Of a stretch of 64,000 nt of DNA, positions 43,701 to 53,716 are shown one piece after another. Position 1 is the first letter of the stretch. Each line of letters begins with the position of its first letter. The translations under genes and the position numbers were made by a program. The notes under the pieces were generated by a model. That model saw only the letters and a program-made list of their open reading frames with translations. It did no database searches and was not told the origin of the DNA. The stretch is from Campanula takesimana (taxonomy: Eukaryota > Streptophyta > Magnoliopsida > Asterales > Campanulaceae): positions 1-64,000 of the forward strand of contig JAOWBW010000758.1 of the NCBI GenBank assembly GCA_026119855.1. Direction: 5' to 3'.

Positions 43701-46319
43701 CTTCTTTGAAGCCGTGTGCTGTTTGGCGTTGCAGTTGACTTTTGCGGGGATGCGGGCATGGTTGACTCTAGACCATTTTCTGCTGGGGGATGAAGTGTCT
43801 CAAGTTGCAGATGCTGTTTGACTTCGCGGTGGTACCTGTTATGTGCTTTACAGGTATATGTGCTAGTGCAAGAAGATGCATGTAGTGTGAAATGAAGAGA
43901 GAAATTGTGCTCGTGGTGCAATGTGATTTGAAAGCAGTTTTGCATGAGAGAGAGATTTGCAAGAATGAAGAAATTTCTTTTGTGTGCTGTGTGATTTTGA
44001 GGAAAGTATTAATGAATGATGTTCATACCTTCACTTACCATGGCCACTTGATTCGGGATGGAGATGGATTTCTGATGTCCGCGGAGGATGCTTTGATGGA
44101 GAATGTCCATTCTTTGGATGTTGATGAGAGAACGCTCTTGATGATGGGTTGGCGAGATGGTACTCTGGATGATGGGTTGGTCGTGCCAAAGGCTGCCTAC
44201 GTATCCCTTAAAGGGAATCAGACCAGCGTAGTTCAAGGATGATGGAGAACTCTGGGGAAGAAGCTATGGAGCAAGGCAAAGTAAAGCACATACTTTTGCA
44301 CATAGAAGGAGAAAAAGAAAAAAGAAAAATCTTTTTTTTTTTTTTTTTTAGATTAGAAAGGAAAGAATATGCACACATGTGAGGAAAAGATTTTTTTTTA
44401 GTTCGTGGGTGAACCATTTTAACCATTGTGTGCTTGTGAAGCCAACCCAAGATCAAGTCATGTTCAGTCGAAGTCCGGATTGCCTCGCTTGAATTCTGTT
44501 GTCGCCGGTGTGCCCAACGAAGATTGATGTCTAGCCCCAAGAGATTTGTCAATTATGGGGCTTCAAAAGGCTTTTGATGCCGATATGAGGAGTTTCTGAT
44601 TGTAAAGCCCCTAGAATGCCTTTGATGCCAAGTTTTGAGGGACTTGCATAGCTCCAAGATAAATCAGCTCTTGGCCCATTCGCGTAAATCGCCCTTTGTT
44701 GTTGTAGTGAGCAAGCCCCAAGAGGAGATCGTTGATGCCAAGCTTCGAGAGATTGCAAAGCCCCAATTGTCGTGGGCTTGTAGATGGCGGGATGTGAAGA
44801 CCTTTCATTGTAAAGCCCCAAATTATCTCGTGATTGGCTCGGCATTGAGAGCGGATGTACCGTTTGGTAGAATTTTTGATAGAGATCTCCTTCTTGCTCT
44901 TACTGGGGAGATGAATGGCCTCATTGTGGTCGATACCCAAATGGTTGAGGGCTTATGTCAAAGTATGCAGTAATGTCTTGCGGTGCCGTCGAGGTCGCGG
45001 AGGATAAGGTCTTGGCGTGATAAAGTCTCAAATGAGTATGCTTGCTTGACTCTTCTTGAGTTGAAATAATGACGGATCTTCGGATGCAACTAGTGCTGTG
45101 GCCAAACTTTATCTGAGCTGCACCTTGTGCTTTTGATCTTGGAGAAGGGGGTGCTGAATTGCAGAAACATTGGGATTGGCCGTGGCATTTCCCGCTATAA
45201 CCCTGTTTTGATTAGGGTTTAGCATATTGAATCTTTTTCCTTTTCTCTAAGACTTCCTTCAAAATCTCGCTGTGAGTTCTAACAAAAATCATCAACTTCA
45301 TTCATAACATCGGAGTCTTCATTTAAAACCAAGAGGCCTTTGACTTGAAGTGTTGAGAGACCCTTGAATCTTGGTTGTTCTCATGGAGCCATAAGACTAC
45401 TCCACATTGCACTTGCTCGAGTATTGTTGCCCAAAAGACTGTCGGTCGCGAAGCCCTAATACTGCCCTTTGCTTGAATTATTGTAATGCCGTAGCCCAAA
45501 AGATTGTAGATTGCGAAGCCCGTTGAGACCTTCGGTGCCGAATTGAGGAAGCTTCCAATGTTGCACATGACTTGGCTGGGGATACTGCTGGGGAGTTAAT
45601 TGCTCTTTGCCAGGGAGCCTTTAAGACTTGACCGTAGCCCCTAGAGTGCCATCATTGATTGCGAGAAAGGTCCACCCTTGATTGGGGAAACGAGCACGGG
45701 CACACATGACAAGAGGGCTTTTTGACATCCCTTTTGAGGGACTTTGAGGATAGTCTCACACATCTTTCTCGAACATAGCCTCTAGGGCGTATTGATTGTC
45801 AAGTGAAGCAAAAGAAGTTCTTGTCCTTGAGTCACATAGCCCCTAGGGCGTCACCATTTGTTGATCAAAGCAAGAGTGACTCATCCTCGTGCGAGGGAAC
45901 AAACATGAGAGGACATGGCAAGAGCTACTCCATTTCTCGGGAGCCTTTCGCCGTACTTTAGAAGCACATACTTGAAGAAGCTTTGAAAACTGAGACACAT
46001 GTTGTTGCTATTTGTTGCCCAAGCCAATTGACTATCTAGGGATTATTTGTGCAACCTCGTGCCCTTTTATGATGGGCTCGGTCTTGGCTACCACGGGCCT
46101 TCTTTTCATGAACCCAAAAATGCACACTGCTGGAGAATGATGCCAATAACCCAAAACAACCTTTGATGGTGCCATATCTTGTCGAGCCTTTTGCAATCCC
46201 AAAGTTGACTCGGTAGGGAATTGACTTGCTGAGGAGATCCAATGTAGAGCTCGTGCAGTTGTCTTCTTTAGAGGCCGGAGATCTCCATTTCTCTTTCCCT
46301 TCTCTCTCTCACTCTCTCA
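43701..46319. other. T 3' UTR, non-coding
   Basis: Long stretch without a credible gene. At 44189-44236 (+ strand) there is the Tat segment GGCTGCCTACGTATCC with CAGCGTAGTTC. Homopolymer T runs occur at 44332-44350 and 44393. From about 44540 to 46220 phrases such as AAGCCCCAAG, AGCCCCTAGAGTGCC and TTGATGCCAAG recur at irregular distances, like a decayed repeat. The ORFs at 43892-44242 and 44635-44973 lack any domain and look accidental. Confidence 0.6.
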
Positions 46320-47528
46320 TTTTTTTTTATGACGCACCCTGTTTTTTGCCTAGACCGCCCTTTCGGGTTTTCAATCTAGCGGGCATCTCTTTTACGTCTT
46401 CATTTTGACTCGGTTAATGAGGGAGTGTGCATTGACTCTAGCTGAGGAGATAAGACATGTGATTTTGCGGTGGATACCTCTTGTCACTAAAGGTGAGTGA
46501 CATTGACTTGATTAGGAAAGTGTCCCTAGTATTGACTTCATGTATTTGACCGTTTTTTGAATGACTCATGAAGGCAAGTAAGTCATTAAGAGAGAAGAGA
46601 AGGAAAGCCCCAATTTGATTGCAAGAAATTGGGAGTATGCAGAAAGAATAGAAGTCCCTAGACTCGAAAAGGAACGCGAAATGATTCCAAATCTAAGAAA
46701 ATTGTTTAATCTTTTTGGTGATTAATTCATTGGCAAATGAATCGTACAAAGATGTCTTGACAAGTTCGAGATGAAGGCCGATCACCATAATGCGCTAGGA
46801 CTAAACATTTCTTCTTTCTTGCATGAGACCGGACCCGAAGGTTGCCTACGTTCCTCCAGTGTAGAGGCTCAGGTCACCGTAGTTCTTGTGAATTCTCCAT
46901 TCTTCGGGATGGAATTGTTGCTTCGTCGTGTAGCTTCGTCCTCCTTTGGTGGATGGAATGATGTTGATCTTGATGTGAACTTCTTTGATTGGGGGGATTT
47001 TTTTTTTTTTTTTTTTTTTTTGTGCTCTAACTTTTGCCTAGGTTGATTTGAAGAGTTCAACCTAGCGAGCATTTTTTTTTTTTTTTTAATCCCCCCTTTG
47101 AAACATTGCTTGATTTTTCTCCATGGTTGTTGCTTCACCTTTGATGTCTTGGCTTTGTCTTCGTCGTTGATGATGTTGCCTTCGTCAAAATCTTTAGCCC
47201 CTAGGCGTTCAAGTGATGGCCTTTATTCCAAAACTCGTTTAGACATCTTTTCATCATTTTGCCAAGAATTAGATTGAACAACTTGGAAGAGTGTATGAGG
47301 ACAAGAACGACTTTTTATTTGATGGTGAGACTTGACTCAAAATTTCACATTAATTGGACAAAGAAAACTTAATGCACACTTAAGAGGACTTTGACTCTTT
47401 TTTTTTTTTTTTTTTAATTCCTATTACTAGGTAGAGAAAGAGAAACGGAGATTGTTGTTGTAGTCCCCATTGTCGTTGTAGTCTCCTTGTGGCATGATTT
47501 CTTGTAGAAGCCCCATTTCGAAACCAAA
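46320..47528. other. T 3' modules (hairpins and Tat segment) and T-runs
   Basis: The hairpin-like segment at 46348-46384 (CTAGA 46350-46354 with TCTAG 46375-46379) resembles the A0 pair at 7951-8044. The Tat segment TTGCCTACGTTCC with CAGGTCACCGTAGTTC is at 46840-46885. A second hairpin at 47036-47070 has a 9-bp stem CTAGGTTGA/TCAACCTAG. Long T runs are at 46999-47021, 47071-47088 and 47399-47416. In A0 these modules follow pol directly, so here they mark the place from which pol was deleted. Confidence 0.6.
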
Positions 47529-48104
47529 TCATTCTTCTTTGATGAGTTCTTGCATGTTGGCACTCTCTAAAGGTTGCTCTTCACCCACAGTAAATTCACC
47601 GTTGTCGAACAAATCTTGGATGATGTTTCGGAGAAGGAAGCACCCTTCGGTAGTATGGCCACTATGCTTGTGGTAGCCGCACCATTCACCATGTGCATGA
47701 TTCTTCGGTATCGTCTTCGGCTTGTACCCCTCCAAAGGCTTGACCTTTCCACTTGCCACCAAAGTTTCAAATGCTTCGGCTTGGGTTACTCCTAGGAGAG
47801 GAGTGAAAACTCGGTTGTTGGCGGTACCTTTGTAGCTTTTGAGGGACGGGCCACTTGAGCATGCTTTACCCTTAAACTTTGCCTTGTTGTTGGTGAGCTC
47901 TTGCAAACGGGCTTTGAGCTCGGAAACCTCTTCCTTGTGAATCTTCCTCTCGAGATCAAAACGGGCTTGCCACAAATCGTCTTTTCGGCGGGCATCCTCG
48001 GAAAGTCTATCCATTTGTTCCCCCATGGCTCTTATTATGTTGAAGAGTCTTTCGTTGGACACGGAGAAGTACCCACCATTGTTGTTGTTGTCGTTAGAAG
48101 CCAT
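47529..48104 (-). CDS. T Gag-like protein: coiled coil plus Tat zinc knuckle
   Basis: Intact 191-codon frame from MASNDNNNNGGYFSVSNERL (48104); an in-frame ATG further up at 48203 is less likely because the preceding 33 residues look like leader. Residues about 10-90 are rich in E, K, R, L and form a probable coiled coil (RLSEDARRKDDLWQARFDLE, then KEEVSELKARLQELTNNKAK). A linker AFETLVASGKVKPLEGYKPK follows, then WCGYHKHSGHTTEGCFLLRN, a knuckle of the Tat Gag type. The capsid domain is missing. It could coat RNA or help it join particles of a full Tat element; that role is inference. Confidence 0.7.
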   Translation of the reverse strand: MASNDNNNNGGYFSVSNERLFNIIRAMGEQMDRLSEDARRKDDLWQARFDLERKIHKEEVSELKARLQELTNNKAKFKGKACSSGPSLKSYKGTANNRVFTPLLGVTQAEAFETLVASGKVKPLEGYKPKTIPKNHAHGEWCGYHKHSGHTTEGCFLLRNIIQDLFDNGEFTVGEEQPLESANMQELIKEE

Positions 48105-49313
48105 TGGACCTATTGAAAGAACACGGTTGATCTTAGGTTGGCCCCACAAATACCTTTTGAGTAAAATAAATTTAACCCACAAACACGAAAAAGACTCAAC
48201 CATATAAAGAAAATGACTCTTTTTTTTTACTTACAAAAGTCGGAAGGGCGTGGTCCTTTTTGGGGTTTCTAGAAAAAATAATGGAATCGTCACACTAGTA
48301 TATAGACCTTCTCGTGGTCCCATATACTCATCGGATTCCACCACGCTTGTGAATCCTACATGTGTCGGGATTAAACTAAATTAATGTAGTAAAGCATACA
48401 CGCGGGGACGGATTTTTATTTTCGTCCATAATAACCACTTTTGGGGACGGAGTTTTATTTCGTCCATTGCAACAAGTTGGCATGTATGATTTGAAGACAT
48501 TAGTTTAGGGAAATCTCGGCACATGGAAACCGACTTGAGTCACGGAGTGTTAGACCCTAACTAGAATTATGTGGTTTGTGCTCGGCTTGAATATGAGGCT
48601 CAAAGGTCACCCCCGGCATGTAGTCATGAACTACGCCACGGGCTGAGGTTGACCGCTTCGGAAGAGTCAAGGTCGGGTGGAGCTTGAAACTTCCTAGGAC
48701 GGGCCTCGACGGGTTTGGGGTTGGACTTGTGCGACTCGATAGTGAGCAGTTGATAAGAATATGTGCATGTAGTGTGAGGTCTAACATGTGACAAAACATT
48801 TTTTTTTTTCAAAAGAAATAAAAAAAAAAAATAAGCACATAATTACAACTTTCGAATCACCCGTGTGACCGATAAAAATAAACAGAAAGTAAAAATTGTT
48901 TTGTGCAGGCCCGGTGCCCACACACTGTCAAAACCACTCTGTTCTGGGCACTGTTCTGTATCTGGAAAATGACCAGAAGCGCGCGCATTAGGATGCCTAC
49001 TCGGGAGGCGCGCGCGTTAGACAAAGAGGGGCAGAGGCGCCCACATCTGGGTAACAACCTGTAAATCTGCGGGTTCAAGGGATTGCCTTGACCCTAAATA
49101 AAAATGCTTTCCCCTGCAGAATTTGTTAGCACAGAAACATGGAATGGAAGGACAAGAAGGAAGACGGGCGATTCTGGTAATTGGGGTCGGACGCGCGCGC
49201 TTTAGGCCAAGGAGGCCAGAGGCGCGCGCTTCCCACCCTTTTTACCAGAATGCCTAGAAAACAGTAATAAGAACACCAAAAGTTAAGAACGCAAGTTTAA
49301 CCCTCTAAATCGT
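48105..49313 (-). other. T leader
   Basis: Untranslated leader between PBS and Gag-like gene. GC words with 29-bp steps lie at 48979, 49008 and 49037, and at 49193 and 49222. A short duplication of GGGGACGGA followed by a TTTTATTTCGTCCA-like block lies at about 48405 and 48444. A-runs on the - strand (48227, 48799, 48818). No other gene. Confidence 0.7.
48979..49229. promoter_or_regulatory. Phased GC word arrays in T leader (29 bp)
   Basis: GCGCGCGC at 48979, GCGCGCGCG at 49008 and GCGCCC at 49037: 29 and 29 bp. A second cluster has GCGCGCGC at 49193 and 49222: 29 bp. Spacers differ. The period equals that in the T LTR. Confidence 0.8.
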
Positions 49314-49331
49314 CCCCAGCGGAGTCGCCAC
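49314..49331 (-). other. T primer binding site
   Basis: - strand GTGGCGACTCCGCTGGGG directly after the 5' LTR; the Tat PBS type, as in F and, slightly changed, in B. Confidence 0.88.
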
Positions 49332-50540
49332 TGTAGATACCCCGGGAAACCACAACTTGGCTAGAGCGGTGAATTATCCTAGGATGTCTAACTTGATTTT
49401 AGATTGTTTAGAGTCGCCACCTATGTTTTTAAAGGAACATAAGAAAAACCTAGAAATAGCCTAATTTATGTACAAAACCAGAGATTCTGGAGAGAAGGGT
49501 TCGGGGCGGAGTGGGAAGTACTTAAACACCCACTCCGCCGCGCTTATGCGGGTCTTGCTACTATTGGTGTTCTAATGCTAAATGTCCTTCAATTTATTAA
49601 CAGTGCTAACAATTATAATGTAAAGAAAAATGGGAAGAAAAGAGAATTGTTTTATTTATAAAGTTATGCTAAACAATTACATTAAGAAATGTATAGGAAA
49701 TTAAAGTAGAGATTAAAATGTAGGGAGATAACCTTAACCAACTTTAATGTAGTAAAGTGGTCATTTGGTCATGTCCCAATTGATGGGGATTGCATACTAG
49801 TAAGACTAGAATAAAACAGAAGAAAAATAAAAGTACCTTTAGAAAAGAGGACCTTAGACTTTGACTTGAAGATGGTGTTGTTTCTAGAGAAATGTGTTGA
49901 GAGAACTTGTGTATAGTTCTTGTAGGGAAGATGAAGTTGGTCCAAAGAGTGTAAAGAGAGTCCCTTTTTAAGGTAGAAGATGATGGTTTTTATAGGTAAA
50001 AAAGAGAGGGAAAGGTTGGAGGGAAATTGGTCAATCCATGTGAGATGGGGTTGACCAATCACAAATAAGATAAATAAAAATAATAAATGAAAGAAATAAA
50101 AGAAAATCAAATCAAATAAAATAAAAATGACTTATTTTGTTTTAAAGAGATGGCTAGAATAATGGGATTGGAGGTTATAAAACTAGGGGGGATGAATGTG
50201 GATGAGAAAACAAGTCTTTTGTGATCAAGAAAGAGATGTTGCAAATAAGAAAAGGGAGGGAAATAAGGTGCAATCCGTTACTGCCAAAATGGGAAGCGCG
50301 CGAGTCCCGCTTTTGGGGCGAGACGCGCGCGCGGCCCGGTAACAGTTCCGGAAGCGCCCGCGGCAGAACATGACAGAATGACAGAATGACCCTAAAAGTT
50401 AACTATGTTATGCAGTTTAGTCCAAAACTAATGGAATCAGTTAGGAACTTAACCGAAGTAACAGAAATTAACGAAAATGAGTTAAATAAAAATACTTTGT
50501 ATGCAATCGAAGTGAGAGGTCCAAGGCGGGGTGTCTACAG
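49332..50540 (-). mobile_element. T 5' LTR (right)
   Basis: 1209 bp, same structure as the left LTR, followed on the right by CCTGG and the rest of the E2 5' LTR. Confidence 0.93.
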
Positions 50541-50545
50541 CCTGG

Positions 50546-52260
50546 GGGGGGGGGGTTAAGGAAAACAAAGACAAAAGAAAAGGGGGTGAGAAAAATCTCA
50601 ATAAGTTACTAATGCAACTACATGACATGCTATGATGCAACAAGCAATAAACAATAATAAATATCACTTAGCACATAGCATTTGTCAATTAACAGATAGC
50701 AGCAGAAATAAACAAGTAACAAACGATATTAGCCAAGGTTTCCCAACTGAGAGAACCAAATAAAGGTCGCTGCGCAGCTTCAATAATCAACAATCAACAT
50801 CTTCATACTAGCATGAAAGCTTAAAGAGAAACCCCCGGTACCGGAACCAATAACAAAGTAACGTGCCACAAAGGGCGGGAGCCATGCCACAAAGTCATGC
50901 TCCAAAACGTGTAGCTAGAATACACACAAAAGGAGCTAGCTCATCCCATCCAAGGCCAATCTGGATGAGGAAGAAGGACCAATGGGCGATGCTATACTGG
51001 ACTTGGCTTGTGCCATTATAGCATTATCCATTGCCTGACTCGATACACAAATAACCAGCTGGACTTCCAAATAACATCTAACTAATAAACTCTAGCTTAA
51101 ATAAATAACCACTGATTCCAAAGTAGGGAACCATTCCAAATAAATTACCACAAAGGTAAACCAATCCAAACCACACATCAAAGATGTCCAACATTCCCCA
51201 AACGGTACTTAAATAAATTTCATAACACATTTATTCACAAAGGAACCAATTCCAATTAATAACGTGTTCCACGATGTTAACTTAAGTTAATTTGAGTAGA
51301 TAAATTAAAAATAGGGAAGCAATCTAGTTTAAACAAGCAAAAAGGAAGAATTTCCTGAAACAAGGCGGGCGGGCGCTTGAGAGGGGTCGGGCGCGCGCTT
51401 ATTTGACCAGAAGGTCTGGCCGCTGGAAAAGGCATGGCGGGCGGGCGCCTGGTCCAACCCGGGCGGGCGCTCGGTCTGGTTCTTGGCCGGGAAACAGAGC
51501 TGGGTTTCACCATTTTCGAACCAAAACCAATTTTCTCACAAATCAACACTCCCAACTTGATCCCCAAAGTACCCAAACAACATTTAACTTAAAGGGGACC
51601 TAAATAATACCATTTATCAACCAAAATTAAGATCAAATCCCAACATTTGATTTAACACCAAAAATCATCAAAAACAACAATAAATTCAAATAAATTCTAA
51701 ACCATCACAAATCATCAAATAACCACTTCAAAGCTTCATAGATTATCATACAAAATGAGGATGAACAATTTTTGCATATAATGGGGGAAAAGCAACTTAC
51801 TTGGAATTTCTCAAAGATGACGGAATTCAAATATTTTTAGCTCCCTACGATCCTATCGACGATCTAAACATGTTTCATAAAATGAGCACCAAGAAATAGA
51901 GGGAGGAAGATGATCAAAATGGAGGAAGAATGAGAGAAAGATTTCTTACCTTTTTCACAACTATGGAGAGAGAGAGATTGAGTGCTGGGAATGAGGGAGA
52001 GGGTGAGGGAGAAGAGGGGAGTAGGGAGGGAGTAGGAGAAAGATTATTTAAAAAACTTACACTTAGGCCCCCTCACTCTACTAACAAATAACCCAAACCA
52101 AAATCCCTACTACCCACTTAACACAATATCAACCAAATAATGCTAGACACAAATTAATATTATGAGCTATAAAATGCTCACATAAATATTTAAATCAAAT
52201 AAATAAATAAATAAATAATTATTTATCAAGAAAATAGAGACGGGTTTTCGGGTCGTGACA
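50546..52260 (-). mobile_element. E2 5' LTR, 5' part
   Basis: Continues the LTR after T and ends GGGTCGTGACA at 52260. GC words GGGCGGGCGC or GGGCGCGCGC at 51367, 51389, 51439 and 51461. The G-run at 50543-50553 is longer than in the left LTR. Confidence 0.95.
51367..51470. promoter_or_regulatory. Phased GC word array in E2 LTR (22 bp)
   Basis: Pairs 51367/51389 and 51439/51461, both exactly 22 bp. The left LTR has 35533/35555 and 35606/35628, also 22 bp. The words are of the GGGCGGGCGC type, unlike E1. Confidence 0.85.
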
Positions 52261-53606
52261 CAACCAATCCATTCCCAAGATAATATCAAAATCTTGTAAT
52301 GGCAAAACAACTAAATCAGCAAATAAAACATGCTCCCAAATATGCACATCACAACCACGTAACACCTTATTGGTCACCAAACACTCCCCTATAGGAGTAG
52401 ACACCTCTAACACATAAGGTAGAGATTTAGAAGAAACATGCAATCGAGAAGCAAAATGCACAGACACATAAGAATGCGAAGAGCCAGGGTCTATAAGTGC
52501 ACGTGCCCTCAAACTAGACACAGAAATTATACCTCCTATCACATTAGAAGAATCTGAAGCCTGCTTTTGGTTGATAGCAAAAACACGACCTTATACTTTA
52601 GGCTTCCCTGAGGCATCCCTCTTCTGACCCTGAGATGATCCTTCTCCACTCCTATATGGTACAATCCTTGCTCGTGGACAATCCTTTTGAAAATGGCCAA
52701 GCTGACCACAATTCAAACACTTTCCCTGCTTCTTCCAACATCGCTCTTTAGAGTGCCCTTCCTTCTGACAGTAATTACATATTCTTCTACCTTGATTTCC
52801 TGGGGTGTTACCTTGATTTCTGATAATTGGTTGCCCTCTAGATTGTGCTAATGCTCCATGACCTCCCCGATTATCACCTCGCTATGGTTGAGGTCTTCCT
52901 TGCCTTCCTGTACCTGCCAATTCAACTTTCCTCTTATGCTCTTCTATATCATGCTCCACCTGATATGCTCTATCAACAGCATCTTGAAAATCTTGCAACT
53001 TGTGGGATACTAGTTGACTTCGGATCACAGTTCTCAATCCCTTTACAAATCGCATAGCTTTCCTCTCCTCAGTTGCCACTAAGTGAGTACAGTACCTGGA
53101 TAACTCAGTGAATTTGGATGTATACTGAGCCACAGACATAGTATTCTGCTCCAAGTAAGAAACTCCATTTCTTTCTTGTCTTGATCTACCCGGGGAATGA
53201 AATGTTCCTTGAACTTCTTCAGAAAATTCTCCCAAGTATAGGGTACATGATTCTCATCCCAATTTGTTTTCAAAGCTCTCCACCAGTGCTCAGCAGCTCC
53301 ACTCAGTTTATAGGTAGCAAACCTAACTTGTTCTTCATCTGAACATCTCAAGACATCAAATATTTTCTCCATCGACTCTATCCACCTCTCGACCTTTATT
53401 ACCTCTGGTTCTCCTTCATAACCCATTGGTTTTATCTTCAGGAACTGTTCTAACCCATATCTCGGAGGTTCTTGTTCTCCTCCTTGCCTCTGATCATTTA
53501 AAGTTTTCATTGCTGCTTCGAACATCCCTTGAAACATGATTCGGGCCTCTTCTCTAGCATCCCCTTGCCCTGAAGAACCAGCCTGATCTCCTTCAGTCTC
53601 AACCAT
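52261..53606 (-). pseudogene. gag-pol: G1 Gag and protease, N-terminal part
   Basis: Start MVETEGDQAGSSGQGDAREE at 53606. Gag core RYGLEQFLKIKPMGYEGEPE, AAEHWWRALKTNWDE, KKFKEHFIPRVDQDKKEM; a shift near 53160, then TKFTELSRYCTHL-type sequence and a stop near 52882. Two zinc knuckles are in the 52680-52790 region. The protease ARALIDPGSSHSYVS keeps its aspartate and runs to IILGMDWL at 52261, where E2 is inserted. The remainder lies at 34345-34367 and 24511-25314. It is close to E1 in sequence. Confidence 0.92.
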
Positions 53607-53702
53607 TTTCAATAAATACCTGCATAAGACACTCAACGTTACTCACTCTATACACAACTACCCTCCTAGGTCACTTAGTCATTCTAGACCATCTACAACC
53701 TA

Positions 53703-53715
53703 GCTCTGATACCAA
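53703..53715 (-). other. G1 primer binding site
   Basis: - strand TTGGTATCAGAGC next to the LTR end at 53717. Confidence 0.9.
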
Positions 53716-53716
53716 C

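Larger units (their letters stand above)
41376..50540 (-). mobile_element. Non-autonomous Tat-type element T
   Basis: Complete 9.2-kb element with LTRs of about 1.2 kb, CCTGG duplication (41371-41375 and 50541-50545), a Tat-type PBS, polypurine tract, 3' UTR tandem array and Tat 3' modules. The only gene recognised is a short Gag-like protein. Capsid, protease, RT, RNase H and integrase are absent. LTRs differ by roughly 2% plus one 13-bp indel by eye, so transposition in trans was recent. Confidence 0.92.
34368..52260 (-). mobile_element. Tekay-clade element E2, with T inserted in its 5' LTR
   Basis: Bounded by CAACC at 34363-34367 and 52261-52265. The 3' LTR (left) is 2059 bp; the 5' LTR (right) is split into 41050-41375 and 50546-52260 by T. 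Internal region: PBS, gag, pol with chromodomain, polypurine tract, all on the - strand. It is related to E1 but a different subfamily, with a different LTR and GC word. The coding region is inactivated. Confidence 0.95.

Noticed and set aside
43892..44242. 116-codon + strand ORF in element T as a gene
   Set aside because: No domain, overlaps the conserved Tat 3' segment at its end, and lies between an array and T-runs. Looks accidental.
44635..44973. 112-codon + strand ORF in T
   Set aside because: Made of decayed AGCCCC-type repeats; no family features.
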